A DNA stretch of 45,611 bases. It comes from Acidobacteriota bacterium (GTDB taxonomy: Bacteria > Acidobacteriota > Vicinamibacteria > Vicinamibacterales > 2-12-FULL-66-21). The stretch is taken from assembly GCA_013813355.1 (NCBI GenBank), contig JACCRT010000035.1, positions 1 to 45,611 on the forward strand, given 5' to 3'. The notes below the pieces were generated by a model. That model was not told the origin of the DNA. It ran no database searches and saw only the letters and a program-made list of their open reading frames with translations. How positions within the stretch are numbered: position 1 is the first letter of the stretch; each line of letters opens with the position of its first letter. Of the stretch, positions 21,672 to 31,881 are shown one piece after another. Both the position numbers and the translations under genes were made by a program.

Positions 21672-22982
21672 CTATTCGTATCGCAACGCCTCGATGGGGT
21701 CGAGGCGGGATGCCTTGATGGCGGGGAACATCCCGAAGAAGATGCCGATGGTAGCGGAAAAACCGATGCCGATGGCGAAGGACCACCACGGAAGCGAGAC
21801 GGGGAAGCCCGTGGCCCAGTGGACGATCAGCCCGATTCCGCTGCCGAAGACGATCCCCAGGAGGCCGCCCGCCGAGGTGAGGATGGCGGCTTCGATGAGG
21901 AACTGCCACAGGATCTCGCGGCGGCGGGCGCCAAGGGCCTTGCGCACGCCGATCTCGCGCGTCCTTTCGGACACCGAGATCATCATGATGGCCATCACGC
22001 CGATGCCACCCACCATCAGCGCGATCGAGGAGATGACCACGAGGCCGAGCACGGTCGCCTGGCTGATCTGCTCCCAGACCTGGAGGATCGCGTCCTGCGT
22101 CACCAGGTCGAAGTCGTTCGGCTCGTCGAGCTTCAGGCCGTGGCGGATGCGCATGATCGCCTCCACCTCCTGCATCGCCGCGTCGCGCGCGACGTCCTCG
22201 CGCGGCACGACCGCGATCATTCCGCTGCGGAAGGAGTTTTCGTTGATGACGTTGCGCCCGCGAAGATTGGCCGTCACCTTGCCGTAGAACTTCTCGTGGG
22301 TGGTGTACGGGATCACCGCGAAGTCATCGGCGCCCGTGTTGAACCCGCCCGGGCTCGGCCGCCTCCCCAGCACCCCGATAACGGTGAACTCCCGCGATCC
22401 GAGCCGGACCTTCTTCCCGATGGGATCGATGTTCGGGAACAGCGACTGATACGCCGTCTGCCCGAGCACCACGACCTGCCGGCGGTTCTGGGTTTCCCCC
22501 TGCACGAAGAACCGGCCGAGCTCGATGGGCACGAAGCTCACGGCCGCGAAGTTCTCGGTGGCCCCGAAGATGGTCAGCATCGTCGTCCGTTCGTTCCCGT
22601 AGAAAATGCGCGACCTGCTGTTGCCGCCCATCGCCCCCAGCCAGATGTCCACGATCTGCACCGATTCGGCTTCACGCGCGATGGCCCGGGCGTCGTCGAT
22701 CGTAAGGTTGGGGCGCCTGAGCAGGTCCCGGAAGCTCGCGCCGCCGCCGAAGCTCAGGGCCCCCATCTTCTGGACGAAGATGGTGTTCGGGCCCAGCTCG
22801 CGGATGGAATCGCGCAGCGACTCGTCGAACCCGCGGACGAGCGACGTCATCCCCACGATCGACGTGATCCCGATGACGACGCCGAGGACCGTCAGCGCCG
22901 AGCGCATCTTGTTCGTGCGCAGCGTGTCGATCGACATCGAGAGGATTTCGCCGAGCAGCCCGGAGCGTAGCGACCCCATCAT
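21672..22982 (-). CDS. ABC transporter permease, MacB/FtsX family
   Basis: Periplasmic core plus FtsX domain; VSERTREIGVRKALGARRREILWQF. Confidence 0.93.
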   Translation of the reverse strand: MMGSLRSGLLGEILSMSIDTLRTNKMRSALTVLGVVIGITSIVGMTSLVRGFDESLRDSIRELGPNTIFVQKMGALSFGGGASFRDLLRRPNLTIDDARAIAREAESVQIVDIWLGAMGGNSRSRIFYGNERTTMLTIFGATENFAAVSFVPIELGRFFVQGETQNRRQVVVLGQTAYQSLFPNIDPIGKKVRLGSREFTVIGVLGRRPSPGGFNTGADDFAVIPYTTHEKFYGKVTANLRGRNVINENSFRSGMIAVVPREDVARDAAMQEVEAIMRIRHGLKLDEPNDFDLVTQDAILQVWEQISQATVLGLVVISSIALMVGGIGVMAIMMISVSERTREIGVRKALGARRREILWQFLIEAAILTSAGGLLGIVFGSGIGLIVHWATGFPVSLPWWSFAIGIGFSATIGIFFGMFPAIKASRLDPIEALRYE

Positions 22983-24202
22983 TCACGCCTCAGGGCTTCG
23001 ATGGGATCGAGCGATGCCGCCCGCATCGCCGGATACAGGCCGAAGAACAGGCCGACGATCGCTGTGATGCCGATGCCCATCGCGACCGACCAGGGCTGCA
23101 CGGAAGTCGGCAGCGGAGACACCGCGCTGATGCCGAGCGCGAGCAGGAAACCGAGGCAGATGCCGACGATCCCGCCGAACGTCGACAGCGTCACGGACTC
23201 GGTCAGGATCTGCCAGACGATGTCTCGACGGCGGGCGCCGAGCGCCTTGCGCAACCCGATCTCGCGCGTCCGCTCGCTCACGACCATCAGCATGATGTTC
23301 ATGATCACGATGCCGCCGACCACGAGCGAGAGCGCGACGACGCCGATGAGCACGGCGAAGATGCCCGCCGTGGCCTGTTCGTACAGGTTCAGCAGCGTGT
23401 CGGACGTGAACATGCCGAAGTTGTCCGGTTCGGCGGGGCGGAGCCTGCGCTCGACCCGCAGTGCCACGGTCGCATCGTCCATCGCCGTCCTGACGAGTTC
23501 CGGCGTGCGGGGCTTGACGAGCAGCTGCAGGCTGCGCCGGGATCCAAACATTTTCTGGAACAGCCCGAGCGGGATGACCGCGAACTCGTCCTGCGACTGG
23601 CCGAAGACGGATCCCTTCTTCTCGCTGACGCCGACGACGCGAAAGTTGAGACCGCGGATTTTGATGGTCTTGTCGATGGGATCGAGCGTCCCGAAGAGCC
23701 GGTCTGCCGTCTGCCAGCCAAGCAGCGTGACCGCGCGGTCCCGGTCGATTTCGATCGGGTTGATGAGCCGCCCTTCTTCGGCGGTGAAGGTCGAGAAGTG
23801 GACGTACTCGCGAGAGACGCCCTGGATGGTGATGTTCTCGAGCGACTCCCGCCCGTACGAAACCGGGGCGTTCGCCTGGGACTGCGCGGCCACGGCGGTG
23901 ATGTTGTCGCTGAACCGCCGCACGGCCATCGCGTCCTCGAGCGTGACGCGCGGGAAGTTGCGGATGCGCTCCTCGTCGGCCTCGGTCCGGACGACCGGGT
24001 TCCGCTCGATCCGGAAGTTGTCGGCCCCCACGCCGCCGACGATCGCGTCGCTGACGTAGACGTTCATCCCCTGGACGAGCGACACGACGGCGATAATCGA
24101 CGTCACCGCGACGATGTTCCCGAGGACGGTCAGGAACGAGCGGAGTTTGTTCGACCAGATCGCGTCGAGCGCGATCATCGCCGCTTCGAGGAACTGGTTC
24201 AC
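22979..24202 (-). CDS. ABC transporter permease, MacB/FtsX family
   Basis: VSERTREIGLRKALGARRRDIVWQI; start/stop overlap with neighbour. Confidence 0.93.
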   Translation of the reverse strand: MNQFLEAAMIALDAIWSNKLRSFLTVLGNIVAVTSIIAVVSLVQGMNVYVSDAIVGGVGADNFRIERNPVVRTEADEERIRNFPRVTLEDAMAVRRFSDNITAVAAQSQANAPVSYGRESLENITIQGVSREYVHFSTFTAEEGRLINPIEIDRDRAVTLLGWQTADRLFGTLDPIDKTIKIRGLNFRVVGVSEKKGSVFGQSQDEFAVIPLGLFQKMFGSRRSLQLLVKPRTPELVRTAMDDATVALRVERRLRPAEPDNFGMFTSDTLLNLYEQATAGIFAVLIGVVALSLVVGGIVIMNIMLMVVSERTREIGLRKALGARRRDIVWQILTESVTLSTFGGIVGICLGFLLALGISAVSPLPTSVQPWSVAMGIGITAIVGLFFGLYPAMRAASLDPIEALRRE

Positions 24203-25539
24203 GGTCTGCGCGCGGCGCTGGCGCCCTGGGCCTGCGCCTTGATGGCGGCGCCGTCGGCCAGCTCGCGAACCGACGCGAACGGCCCGACGATCACCGCGTC
24301 CCCCTCGTCCAGCCCTGAGAGCACTTCGAAGTACCTCTCGCCGGCGATGCCGGTCTTCACGGGCGTGAACACTGCCCGCCCGTCGGTGGCGACGAAGACG
24401 CCTTCCAGCTCCTGCCGCGACTGACCCGGTTCGAGCTCGGCGGCCTGGACGGTGGCAGTCCGGCGGGCCCGCCGTTCGGTCTCTGGCGACCGCACCACCT
24501 CACCTGCCTCGTTCACCACCATCTCGCGGACAGTCGTCGCCTGGATCGGCACGGCCACGACGCTCTTGCGGACCGCCGTCGTGATCTCCGCGGTGCAGGT
24601 GAAGCCCGGGCGCACGTCGGCGATCTCCTCGTCGAGCGTGACGACGACCTTGAAGTTCGTGGCCTGCCCGGCCGCCGGGCCGGTCACCTGGATGGGGCTG
24701 TTGCCGATCTCGGTAACCTTGCCGGTGAACGTCCGCCCGGGCATCGCGTCGATCGTCACCTTCGCCGGCTGGCCGATGACGACGCTCGGGATGTCGGTCT
24801 CGTCCACCTCGACCTCGGCCTGGATCACCGACATGTCGGCAATCGTCAGCAGCACGGTGCCCGGGTTGTTCATCGTGCCGACGACGACCGTTTCCCCCTC
24901 CTCGATGTTGCGCCGGGTCACGATCCCGGTGATGGGGGATTCAATGCGGACCTTGCTCAGGTCGAACCGCGCGCTCTCGGCGGTCGCGCGGACTTCCTGC
25001 ATCCGGAGCTCCTGCGTCTTCACCGATTGTTCCTGCGAGCGGAGGTCCGCCTGCCGGACCTTCACGTCGGTGTCCGCGCGTTCAAGAGTCTCGCGTGTCG
25101 TGAGCCCCTGCTTCCAGAGCTCCTGCTGGCGCCTCAGGTCGTCTTCGGCCTGCTGGAGCGAGACGCGTGCGGTCTCGAGCGACAGCTGCATCTGCTCCAT
25201 CTGCGAGCGGGCTGCGGCAAGCGAGGCCTCCGTCCGATGCACGGCGGTCTGCAGGTTGCGCGGGTCGATCTGCAGCAGGAACTGCCCGCGATCCACGCGC
25301 TGGCCTTCGTTGACGGCCAGGTCGGTGACCCGGCCCATCGTGTCGGCGCTGATGTTCACCGAGCGGGTCGGCTGGATCTTGCCCGAGGCCGACACCATCG
25401 CCTCGAGGTGACGCTTCTGGACCGCTTCGGTATTGACCGATACGCCGTCGGTCCGCTGGAAGCGGAGGTTCGCGAATGCTACCGCGCCGAGCACGACGAC
25501 GATCCCGAGCGCGATGAAGATTTTCTTCTTGCCGTTCAT
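24199..25539 (-). CDS. HlyD/RND-type periplasmic adaptor
   Basis: MNGKKKIFIALGIVVVL...SGKIQPTRSVNISADTMGRV; coiled-coil and barrel. Confidence 0.92.
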   Translation of the reverse strand: MNGKKKIFIALGIVVVLGAVAFANLRFQRTDGVSVNTEAVQKRHLEAMVSASGKIQPTRSVNISADTMGRVTDLAVNEGQRVDRGQFLLQIDPRNLQTAVHRTEASLAAARSQMEQMQLSLETARVSLQQAEDDLRRQQELWKQGLTTRETLERADTDVKVRQADLRSQEQSVKTQELRMQEVRATAESARFDLSKVRIESPITGIVTRRNIEEGETVVVGTMNNPGTVLLTIADMSVIQAEVEVDETDIPSVVIGQPAKVTIDAMPGRTFTGKVTEIGNSPIQVTGPAAGQATNFKVVVTLDEEIADVRPGFTCTAEITTAVRKSVVAVPIQATTVREMVVNEAGEVVRSPETERRARRTATVQAAELEPGQSRQELEGVFVATDGRAVFTPVKTGIAGERYFEVLSGLDEGDAVIVGPFASVRELADGAAIKAQAQGASAARRP

Positions 25540-25543
25540 TTGA

Positions 25544-26227
25544 CTAGGACCCCGAGGTGACCGCGGCGATGATGACCGCAATGAGGAAGTAAATCGCCAG
25601 TAGAGACATCGCAATCGGCTGGGTGCGCCGGCGGTAGAGCACGCCCAGCCCGATGGCGAGCACGACGACCTGCCAGATGAGGAAGAGATCGATGGCGCCC
25701 GCGAACTTCGCCGCAAAAGAGTTCGGCTCGAGCATCGGCAGCATGACCGCCAGTGAGGTCGAGCTGGTGAGGCTCTCGCGCATGTAATTCAACGGCACCG
25801 TGAAGAGCTGCGCGAGCACGCCGATGGCCCCGGCAGGAACCGCCACGGTGAAGATCTGCTTGAAGGTCGCCGTGCCTCCGAGGGCCGCGTTGAAGACCGC
25901 GAAGAGGATGCCCGCTACGACCAGCAGCATCAACGGCGCCGCGACCAGGATAGAGACTCCCGCGATGTAACCCGCGAAGGGGGCGACCCGCTCCATGGCT
26001 TGGACCTGTTCGGGCGCCGCCGATCCCGTGAGCACGCTGTCGAGCCAGGCGTTCTGCCCGACTTCTGTCAGCATGAACCCCGTCGTCATTCCCACTGTAA
26101 ACAGCGTCGTCAGGGCCAGCATCCCCAGCCACCTCGGATGGGTCACGACGGACCTGTATGTATCGGTCGGGGCGGTAATGATACCGACGAGCCGTGCGAG
26201 CAACCCCATTGGGGCCGGGGGCCGCAC
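25544..26227 (-). CDS. Yip1-family membrane protein
   Basis: PTDTYRSVVTHPRW start and five or so TM segments. Confidence 0.75.
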   Translation of the reverse strand: MRPPAPMGLLARLVGIITAPTDTYRSVVTHPRWLGMLALTTLFTVGMTTGFMLTEVGQNAWLDSVLTGSAAPEQVQAMERVAPFAGYIAGVSILVAAPLMLLVVAGILFAVFNAALGGTATFKQIFTVAVPAGAIGVLAQLFTVPLNYMRESLTSSTSLAVMLPMLEPNSFAAKFAGAIDLFLIWQVVVLAIGLGVLYRRRTQPIAMSLLAIYFLIAVIIAAVTSGS

Positions 26228-26478
26228 CCGTTTCCACGGTAGTGTGGGTCATTTCGATTGTGCGGGAGTGTCGCCGTCGGCGTCAGGCCGGAGGACACGC
26301 TCGATTCTAACACGTTGATTACGTGCGATTTCGGACAGATGTTCCCGCCGCTCGCGCGCGGAAGTCCCTTGCTGTTCTTCAGTTTAGGGACGGCCGGTGC
26401 GCGCCGCTGGCGCGACGTTCGTCCACCCCTCTCCACCTCGTCATTCCTGGCGACTCGCGGAGGGTATAGAGTGTCCTC

Positions 26479-27489
26479 ATGAGACCGCCGTTGTGCCGAA
26501 TCCTGCCGATCTTCACCCTCTTTCTGACGGTCGCGGTCACGCCCGCTGTGGCTCAGAGCTTCGAGGCTGCCGGGACCCGCGCTGCCGGGATGGGCGGGGC
26601 CTTTGTGGCCGTGGCCGACGATGCGTCCGCGGTGTACTGGAATCCGGCCGGTTTTGCCGCCGGATCCTTCTTCAGCCTGGTGCTGGATCGCCTCTCGAGC
26701 CAGGCCGAGCCGGTGGACGCGCTCTCAGGAGGCAGCCAGTCGGGCTTCCAGATGGCTCTCGGGATGCCCGCCCTTGGCTTCTCGTATTATCGCCTCAGGG
26801 GCACGAGGGTCGGACCGACACCCAATGATGAAGGTCAGGGTCTCACGGGAGAGCCGCTGCGTCTCGACAGCCTTGTCACACACCATGTGGGCGCGACCCT
26901 TGTGCAGTCCGTCGCCCAGGGGGTCGCCGTCGGGGCAACCCTGAAGATGGTCCGGGGGATCGCCGGATCGGCAGTTCGGCCCGGCGTGACACGGGGCGAC
27001 CTGCTGGACGAGGGGGCGGCGCTGCTCGGTCGCGCCTCGAACACGTTTGATGCCGACATCGGTGTCATGGTCAGCACCGGCCGGATCAAGGCGGGTCTGA
27101 CCATCCGCAACTTGCTCGAGCCGGAGTTCGAAGCTGCTGGAGGCGGAAAACTCGGGCTCGACCGCCAGGCGCGCGCCGGGGTCGCGCTGATGCCGATCGA
27201 GGGCTGGTTGGTGGCTGCCGATCTGGACCTGCTCAGCGCGGCTGATGCGCTCGGAGCCGAGCGCCGAAACTTTGCGGTCGGCACCGAGGGGCGTCTGGGT
27301 CGGCGAGCGTTCGTGCGAGCGGGCGGGCGGTTCGACACCAGAGGTGAATCTCCCGGTGGCAGGGCTGCAACCTTCAGCGTAGGCGGCAGTTACGCCGTCA
27401 CGGGGTCCGTACTGGTTGACGCCCAGGCTACGGCCGGCTCCCGGTGGGGCGGCCGAGGCTGGGGCGTGGGTGCGAGGTTTGTGTACTGA
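26479..27489 (+). CDS. Outer-membrane beta-barrel protein, PorV/TraF-like
   Basis: Signal peptide; GTRAAGMGGAFVAVADDASAVYWNPAGFA. Confidence 0.8.
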   Translation: MRPPLCRILPIFTLFLTVAVTPAVAQSFEAAGTRAAGMGGAFVAVADDASAVYWNPAGFAAGSFFSLVLDRLSSQAEPVDALSGGSQSGFQMALGMPALGFSYYRLRGTRVGPTPNDEGQGLTGEPLRLDSLVTHHVGATLVQSVAQGVAVGATLKMVRGIAGSAVRPGVTRGDLLDEGAALLGRASNTFDADIGVMVSTGRIKAGLTIRNLLEPEFEAAGGGKLGLDRQARAGVALMPIEGWLVAADLDLLSAADALGAERRNFAVGTEGRLGRRAFVRAGGRFDTRGESPGGRAATFSVGGSYAVTGSVLVDAQATAGSRWGGRGWGVGARFVY

Positions 27490-27526
27490 AGTCTGCCCGG
27501 GCCGCGAAATCCTTACTTGACAAAAA

Positions 27527-27554
27527 GTGTCATTGCTGTAAGCTTACCTCCTCC
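27527..27554 (+). promoter_or_regulatory. Candidate sigma-70 promoter upstream of pilB with overlapping TGACA-N5-TGTCA palindrome
   Basis: TTGACA 27527-27532, TAAGCT 27549-27554 (16-bp spacer). Confidence 0.5.
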
Positions 27555-27595
27555 CCCAGCGCTCGCACTCCCGTCATGCCAACGAGTCTAAGACG

Positions 27596-29377
27596 ATGCC
27601 CGTCCGGATCGGTGAGCTGCTGCTCAAAGAGAAGCGCATTACGCCTGCTCAGTTGCAGGAGGCGCTGAACTACCAGAAAACCAGCGGCGGCAAGCTCGGC
27701 TTCAACCTCGTCCAGCTGGGGTTCGTCAAGGACGAAGAGGTCACGGCTCTTCTCAGCAAGCAGTACGGCGTCCCCTCCATCAATCTCGCGGAGTTCGAGA
27801 TCGATCCTGGAATCATCAAGCTGATTCCCACGGAAACGGCTCACAAGTACCAAATCGTTCCGCTCAGCCGCGCCGGCGCCACGCTGACGATCGCGATGAC
27901 GGATCCGACCGACGTGTTCGCCATGGACGACATCAAGTTCATGACGGGCTACAACGTCGAGCCGGTCGTCGCATCCGAGGCGGCAGTCCTCGCCGCGATC
28001 GGTCGCTACTACTCGGCGGCGCCGGCGAAGCGGCTGGAAAAGAAGGCGGCGGCCGCCAGCCCGCAGGTGAACCTCTCGAGCGCGGCCACGCTCGACATGG
28101 TGACCAAGGCACTCGAGGAAAGCTCCGCGATCGTCGATGACGACGTCGAGCTCCTCGAGGACATGGACCAGATCGACGTCTCGTCGCTCGAACGGCAGGG
28201 CGGGGAGGCACCGGTCATCCGGCTGGTGAACCTGATGATGATGTCGGCCATTCAGAAGGGGGCAAGCGACATCCACATCGAACCGTACGAGAAAGAGTTC
28301 CGGGTCCGGTTCAGGATCGACGGGATCCTCTACAACGTGATGGCCCCGCCGCTGAAGTTCCGCGACGCGATCACCTCGCGGATCAAGATCATGTCGAAGC
28401 TCGACATCGCGGAAAAGCGCCTGCCGCAGGACGGCCGCATCAAGATCCGGTTCGCCGACAACGGAACGACCAAGGAGATCGACTTCCGCGTGTCGTGCCT
28501 CCCGACGCTGTTCGGCGAGAAGATCGTGCTGCGTCTGCTCGACAAGGACAAGCTGATGCTGGACATGACGAAGCTCGGTTTCGAGCCCGTCGCCCTGCAG
28601 AAGCTGGAAACGGCGATCTCGAAGCCGTGGGGCATGGTGCTCGTGACCGGACCCACGGGCAGCGGCAAGACGAACACGCTCTACTCGTCGATCGCGAAAA
28701 TCAACACGTCCGAAACGAACATCATGACGGCCGAGGATCCGGTCGAGTTCAACCTCGTGGGCGTCAACCAGGTCCAGGTCCGCGAGAACATCGGCCTGAA
28801 CTTCGCCGCGGCGCTCCGGTCGTTCCTGCGACAGGATCCCAACATCATCCTCGTGGGCGAGATCCGCGACTTCGAAACGGCGGAAATCGCCGTCAAGGCA
28901 TCGCTGACGGGCCATCTCGTGCTCTCGACGCTGCACACCAACGACGCGCCGAGCACGATCAACCGGTTGATGAACATGGGCATCGAGCCGTTCCTCGTGG
29001 CGAGCTCGGTCAACCTGATCTGTGCGCAGCGCCTCGTGCGACGCATCTGCACCACGTGCAAGGGCGATCACCCGCATCCGGCCAAGGCGCTCGTCGAGGC
29101 GGGCTTCACGCCGGACGAAGCGCAGGCCGTCATCCCGAAAAAGGGCAGCGGCTGCGAGACGTGCAACAACACCGGCTACAAGGGGCGTGTCGGTCTCTAC
29201 GAAGTGATGGAGATCAGCGAGGAGATCCGCGAGTTGATTCTCGTCGGCGCCTCCGGCCTCGAGTTGCGCAAGAAGGCGGTGGAGGAAGGGATGATCACCC
29301 TGCGCCGCAGCGGTCTGCAGAAGGTCATCGAAGGCGTCACGACGATGGAAGAAGTGGCGCGCGAGACGGTCAAGTAA
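27596..29377 (+). CDS. pilB: Type IV pilus assembly ATPase PilB
   Basis: GspE N-domain, Walker A GPTGSGKT, CXXC zinc motif. Confidence 0.96.
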   Translation: MPVRIGELLLKEKRITPAQLQEALNYQKTSGGKLGFNLVQLGFVKDEEVTALLSKQYGVPSINLAEFEIDPGIIKLIPTETAHKYQIVPLSRAGATLTIAMTDPTDVFAMDDIKFMTGYNVEPVVASEAAVLAAIGRYYSAAPAKRLEKKAAAASPQVNLSSAATLDMVTKALEESSAIVDDDVELLEDMDQIDVSSLERQGGEAPVIRLVNLMMMSAIQKGASDIHIEPYEKEFRVRFRIDGILYNVMAPPLKFRDAITSRIKIMSKLDIAEKRLPQDGRIKIRFADNGTTKEIDFRVSCLPTLFGEKIVLRLLDKDKLMLDMTKLGFEPVALQKLETAISKPWGMVLVTGPTGSGKTNTLYSSIAKINTSETNIMTAEDPVEFNLVGVNQVQVRENIGLNFAAALRSFLRQDPNIILVGEIRDFETAEIAVKASLTGHLVLSTLHTNDAPSTINRLMNMGIEPFLVASSVNLICAQRLVRRICTTCKGDHPHPAKALVEAGFTPDEAQAVIPKKGSGCETCNNTGYKGRVGLYEVMEISEEIRELILVGASGLELRKKAVEEGMITLRRSGLQKVIEGVTTMEEVARETVK

Positions 29378-29404
29378 AGGCTGAAGGCTGAAGGCTGAAG
29401 GCTG
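29377..29404. repeat. AAGGCTG x4 heptad array
   Basis: Four perfect 7-mers starting in the pilB stop codon. Confidence 0.88.
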
Positions 29405-29424
29405 ATACGGACAGGACGATACAT

Positions 29425-30561
29425 TTGGCGACACTACCTGAACTGCTCAAGACGCTCGTCGAGCACAACGGCTCCGACCTGCACCTGACGACGAACACGC
29501 CGCCGCAGATCCGCGTGCACGGCAAGCTGCAGACGCTCGACCTTCCGCCGCTCGGGCCGGCCGATACGAAGGCGCTCGCCTACAGCGTGCTGACCGATTC
29601 GCAGAAGAAACGGTTCGAGGAAAGCCTCGAGCTGGACTTCTCGTTCGGCATCCGCGGGCTCGCGCGATTCCGCTGCAACGTTTTCAACCAGCGCGGCTCC
29701 GCGGCCGCCGTTTATCGCGTCATTCCCGAGCAGATTAAGCCGTTCAGCGAGCTTGGGCTGCCGGCGGTCATCGCCACCCTCGCCGACCGCCCTCGGGGAC
29801 TCGTCCTGGTCACCGGGCCCACGGGCAGCGGCAAGTCCACGACCCTGGCCGCGATGATCGACAAGATCAATACCGAGCGGCGTGAGCACATCCTGACCAT
29901 CGAGGACCCGATCGAGTACATCCACCAGCACAAGGGCTGCCTGGTGAACCAGCGCGAGGTCCATAGCGACACCCACGGGTTTGCCGCGGCGCTGCGCGCG
30001 GCGCTCCGCGAGGATCCCGACATCGTCCTCATCGGCGAGCTGCGTGACCTGGAGACGGTCGAGTCGGCGCTCCGGATCGCCGAAACGGGCCACCTCACGT
30101 TCGCGACGCTGCACACGAACTCGGCGGCACAGACGATCAACCGCATCATCGACGTGTTCCCGGCGCACCAGCAGGCGCAGATCCGGACGCAGCTGTCGCT
30201 CGTGCTCGAAGGCATCGTGTGCCAGGCGCTCCTGCCACGGGCCGACGGAGCGGGGCGTGTCGTCGCGCTCGAGATCATGGTGCCCACCCCCGCGATCCGG
30301 AACCTGATCCGCGACGACAAGGTGCACCAGATCTATTCGACGATGCAGACCGGGCAGGACAAATTCGGGATGCAGACCATGAACCAGTCACTGGCCACGC
30401 TGTACCAGAAGCGACTGATTACCCTCGACGCCGCCATGTCGGCGTCGTCGCTGCGCGATGAGCTCGAGCAGATGATCAGCCGTGGTGCGGGCGTCGTGGC
30501 CGGGGCCGGCATGCACAGGCCGGGCGCGGGGCTGCCGCCAAGGCCGCCCGTACAACGGTAG
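29425..30561 (+). CDS. pilT: Pilus retraction ATPase PilT (TTG start)
   Basis: NGSDLHLTTNTPPQIRVHG; GPTGSGKSTTLAAMID. Confidence 0.95.
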   Translation: MATLPELLKTLVEHNGSDLHLTTNTPPQIRVHGKLQTLDLPPLGPADTKALAYSVLTDSQKKRFEESLELDFSFGIRGLARFRCNVFNQRGSAAAVYRVIPEQIKPFSELGLPAVIATLADRPRGLVLVTGPTGSGKSTTLAAMIDKINTERREHILTIEDPIEYIHQHKGCLVNQREVHSDTHGFAAALRAALREDPDIVLIGELRDLETVESALRIAETGHLTFATLHTNSAAQTINRIIDVFPAHQQAQIRTQLSLVLEGIVCQALLPRADGAGRVVALEIMVPTPAIRNLIRDDKVHQIYSTMQTGQDKFGMQTMNQSLATLYQKRLITLDAAMSASSLRDELEQMISRGAGVVAGAGMHRPGAGLPPRPPVQR

Positions 30562-30580
30562 AGGCTGAGAAGGAAACCAT

Positions 30581-31789
30581 ATGCCGACATTCGCATATTC
30601 GGGGCGCACTCGCGGCGGCGAAACCGTGAGCGGTGAACATGTAGCCGACACGATGGACGGCGCCGTGGCGGCGCTGCGGCGCGAGCAGATCATGGTGACG
30701 CGGATCGACCCGGCCAAGGCGAAGGCCGCGGCAAAGCCGAAAAAGGGCGGGGTGTCGGTCCCATCCAAGAACCTGGCAATCTTCACGCGGCAGTTCTCGG
30801 TGATGATCGACGCCGGCCTGCCGCTCGTGCAGTGCCTCGAGATCCTCGGCAAACAGGAGCCGCACAAGGGCTTCTCAGGCGTGATCCTGAAGGTGAGGGA
30901 AGACGTTGAAGGTGGCGCGGCGCTGGCCGACGCGATGAAGAAGCACCCCAAGACGTTCGACTCGCTTTACTCGAACATGATCGCGGCGGGGGAGGCAGGG
31001 GGCATTCTCGACACGATCCTGAAGCGGCTCGCGGTTTACATCGAGAAGAACGTCAAGCTCAAGGGAGACGTGAAATCAGCGATGATTTACCCCGTCGCCG
31101 TCGTCGTCATCGCGGCCGTCGTCGTCGGCGCTATCCTCTGGAAGGTCATCCCGACGTTTGCGTCGCTGTTCGCCGGCCTCGGCGCCCAGTTGCCGTTCCC
31201 GACCCGGGTCGTCATCGCGATGAGCGACTGGCTCGTGGCGTATGGTTGGTTGTTGATCATCGGGCTGGGGGCCGCCGGGTACGGGGTGAAGCAGTATTAC
31301 GCCACCGAATCGGGCCGGCATGTCATCGACGCGGTGCTGCTGAAGACGCCAATCCTTGGCAACATCCTGCGAAAGGTTGCCGTGGCACGGTTCACACGCA
31401 CCCTCTCAACCCTGCTCGCCTCGGGCGTGCCTATCCTTGACGGGCTCGACATCACGGCCCGGACCGCCGGCAACGCCATCATCGAGGACGCGATCCAGGT
31501 CACGCGCACGGCGATCGAACGCGGCGAGACCATCTCGGCCCCGCTGCGCGAGACCGGCGTGTTCCCCTCGATGGTCGTGCAGATGATCAACGTCGGCGAG
31601 ACGACGGGCGCCCTCGACGCGATGCTCTCGAAGATTGCGGATTTCTACGAGGAGGAAGTCGACACCGCGGTCGCCGGGCTGCTCACGCTGATGGAACCCG
31701 TGATGATCGCGTTCCTGGGCGGCATCGTCGGCGGCATCGTCATCGCGATGTACCTGCCGATCTTCGACCTGATCAGCCAGATGACCTAG
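30581..31789 (+). CDS. pilC: Type IV pilus inner-membrane platform protein PilC
   Basis: FTRQFSVMIDAGLPLVQCLEILG; GspF repeats. Confidence 0.96.
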   Translation: MPTFAYSGRTRGGETVSGEHVADTMDGAVAALRREQIMVTRIDPAKAKAAAKPKKGGVSVPSKNLAIFTRQFSVMIDAGLPLVQCLEILGKQEPHKGFSGVILKVREDVEGGAALADAMKKHPKTFDSLYSNMIAAGEAGGILDTILKRLAVYIEKNVKLKGDVKSAMIYPVAVVVIAAVVVGAILWKVIPTFASLFAGLGAQLPFPTRVVIAMSDWLVAYGWLLIIGLGAAGYGVKQYYATESGRHVIDAVLLKTPILGNILRKVAVARFTRTLSTLLASGVPILDGLDITARTAGNAIIEDAIQVTRTAIERGETISAPLRETGVFPSMVVQMINVGETTGALDAMLSKIADFYEEEVDTAVAGLLTLMEPVMIAFLGGIVGGIVIAMYLPIFDLISQMT

Positions 31790-31823
31790 GCCGGGGTCAC
31801 GGATTCATGCAGACTCACTCAGG

Positions 31824-31853
31824 CCACGGATGACAACGGATTGACACGGATTA
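31824..31853. repeat. 10-bp tandem repeat CCACGGATGA CAACGGATTG ACACGGATTA
   Basis: Three adjacent degenerate decamers. Confidence 0.65.
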
Positions 31854-31881
31854 GAGTTGTGGCACTTCAGAGAACGGGGCG

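Noticed and set aside
20569-22287. 572-aa plus-strand ORF opposite the EF-G paralogue
   Set aside because: Shadow ORF, no domain
27530-29434. 634-aa minus-strand ORF opposite pilB
   Set aside because: Shadow ORF; pilB is unambiguous
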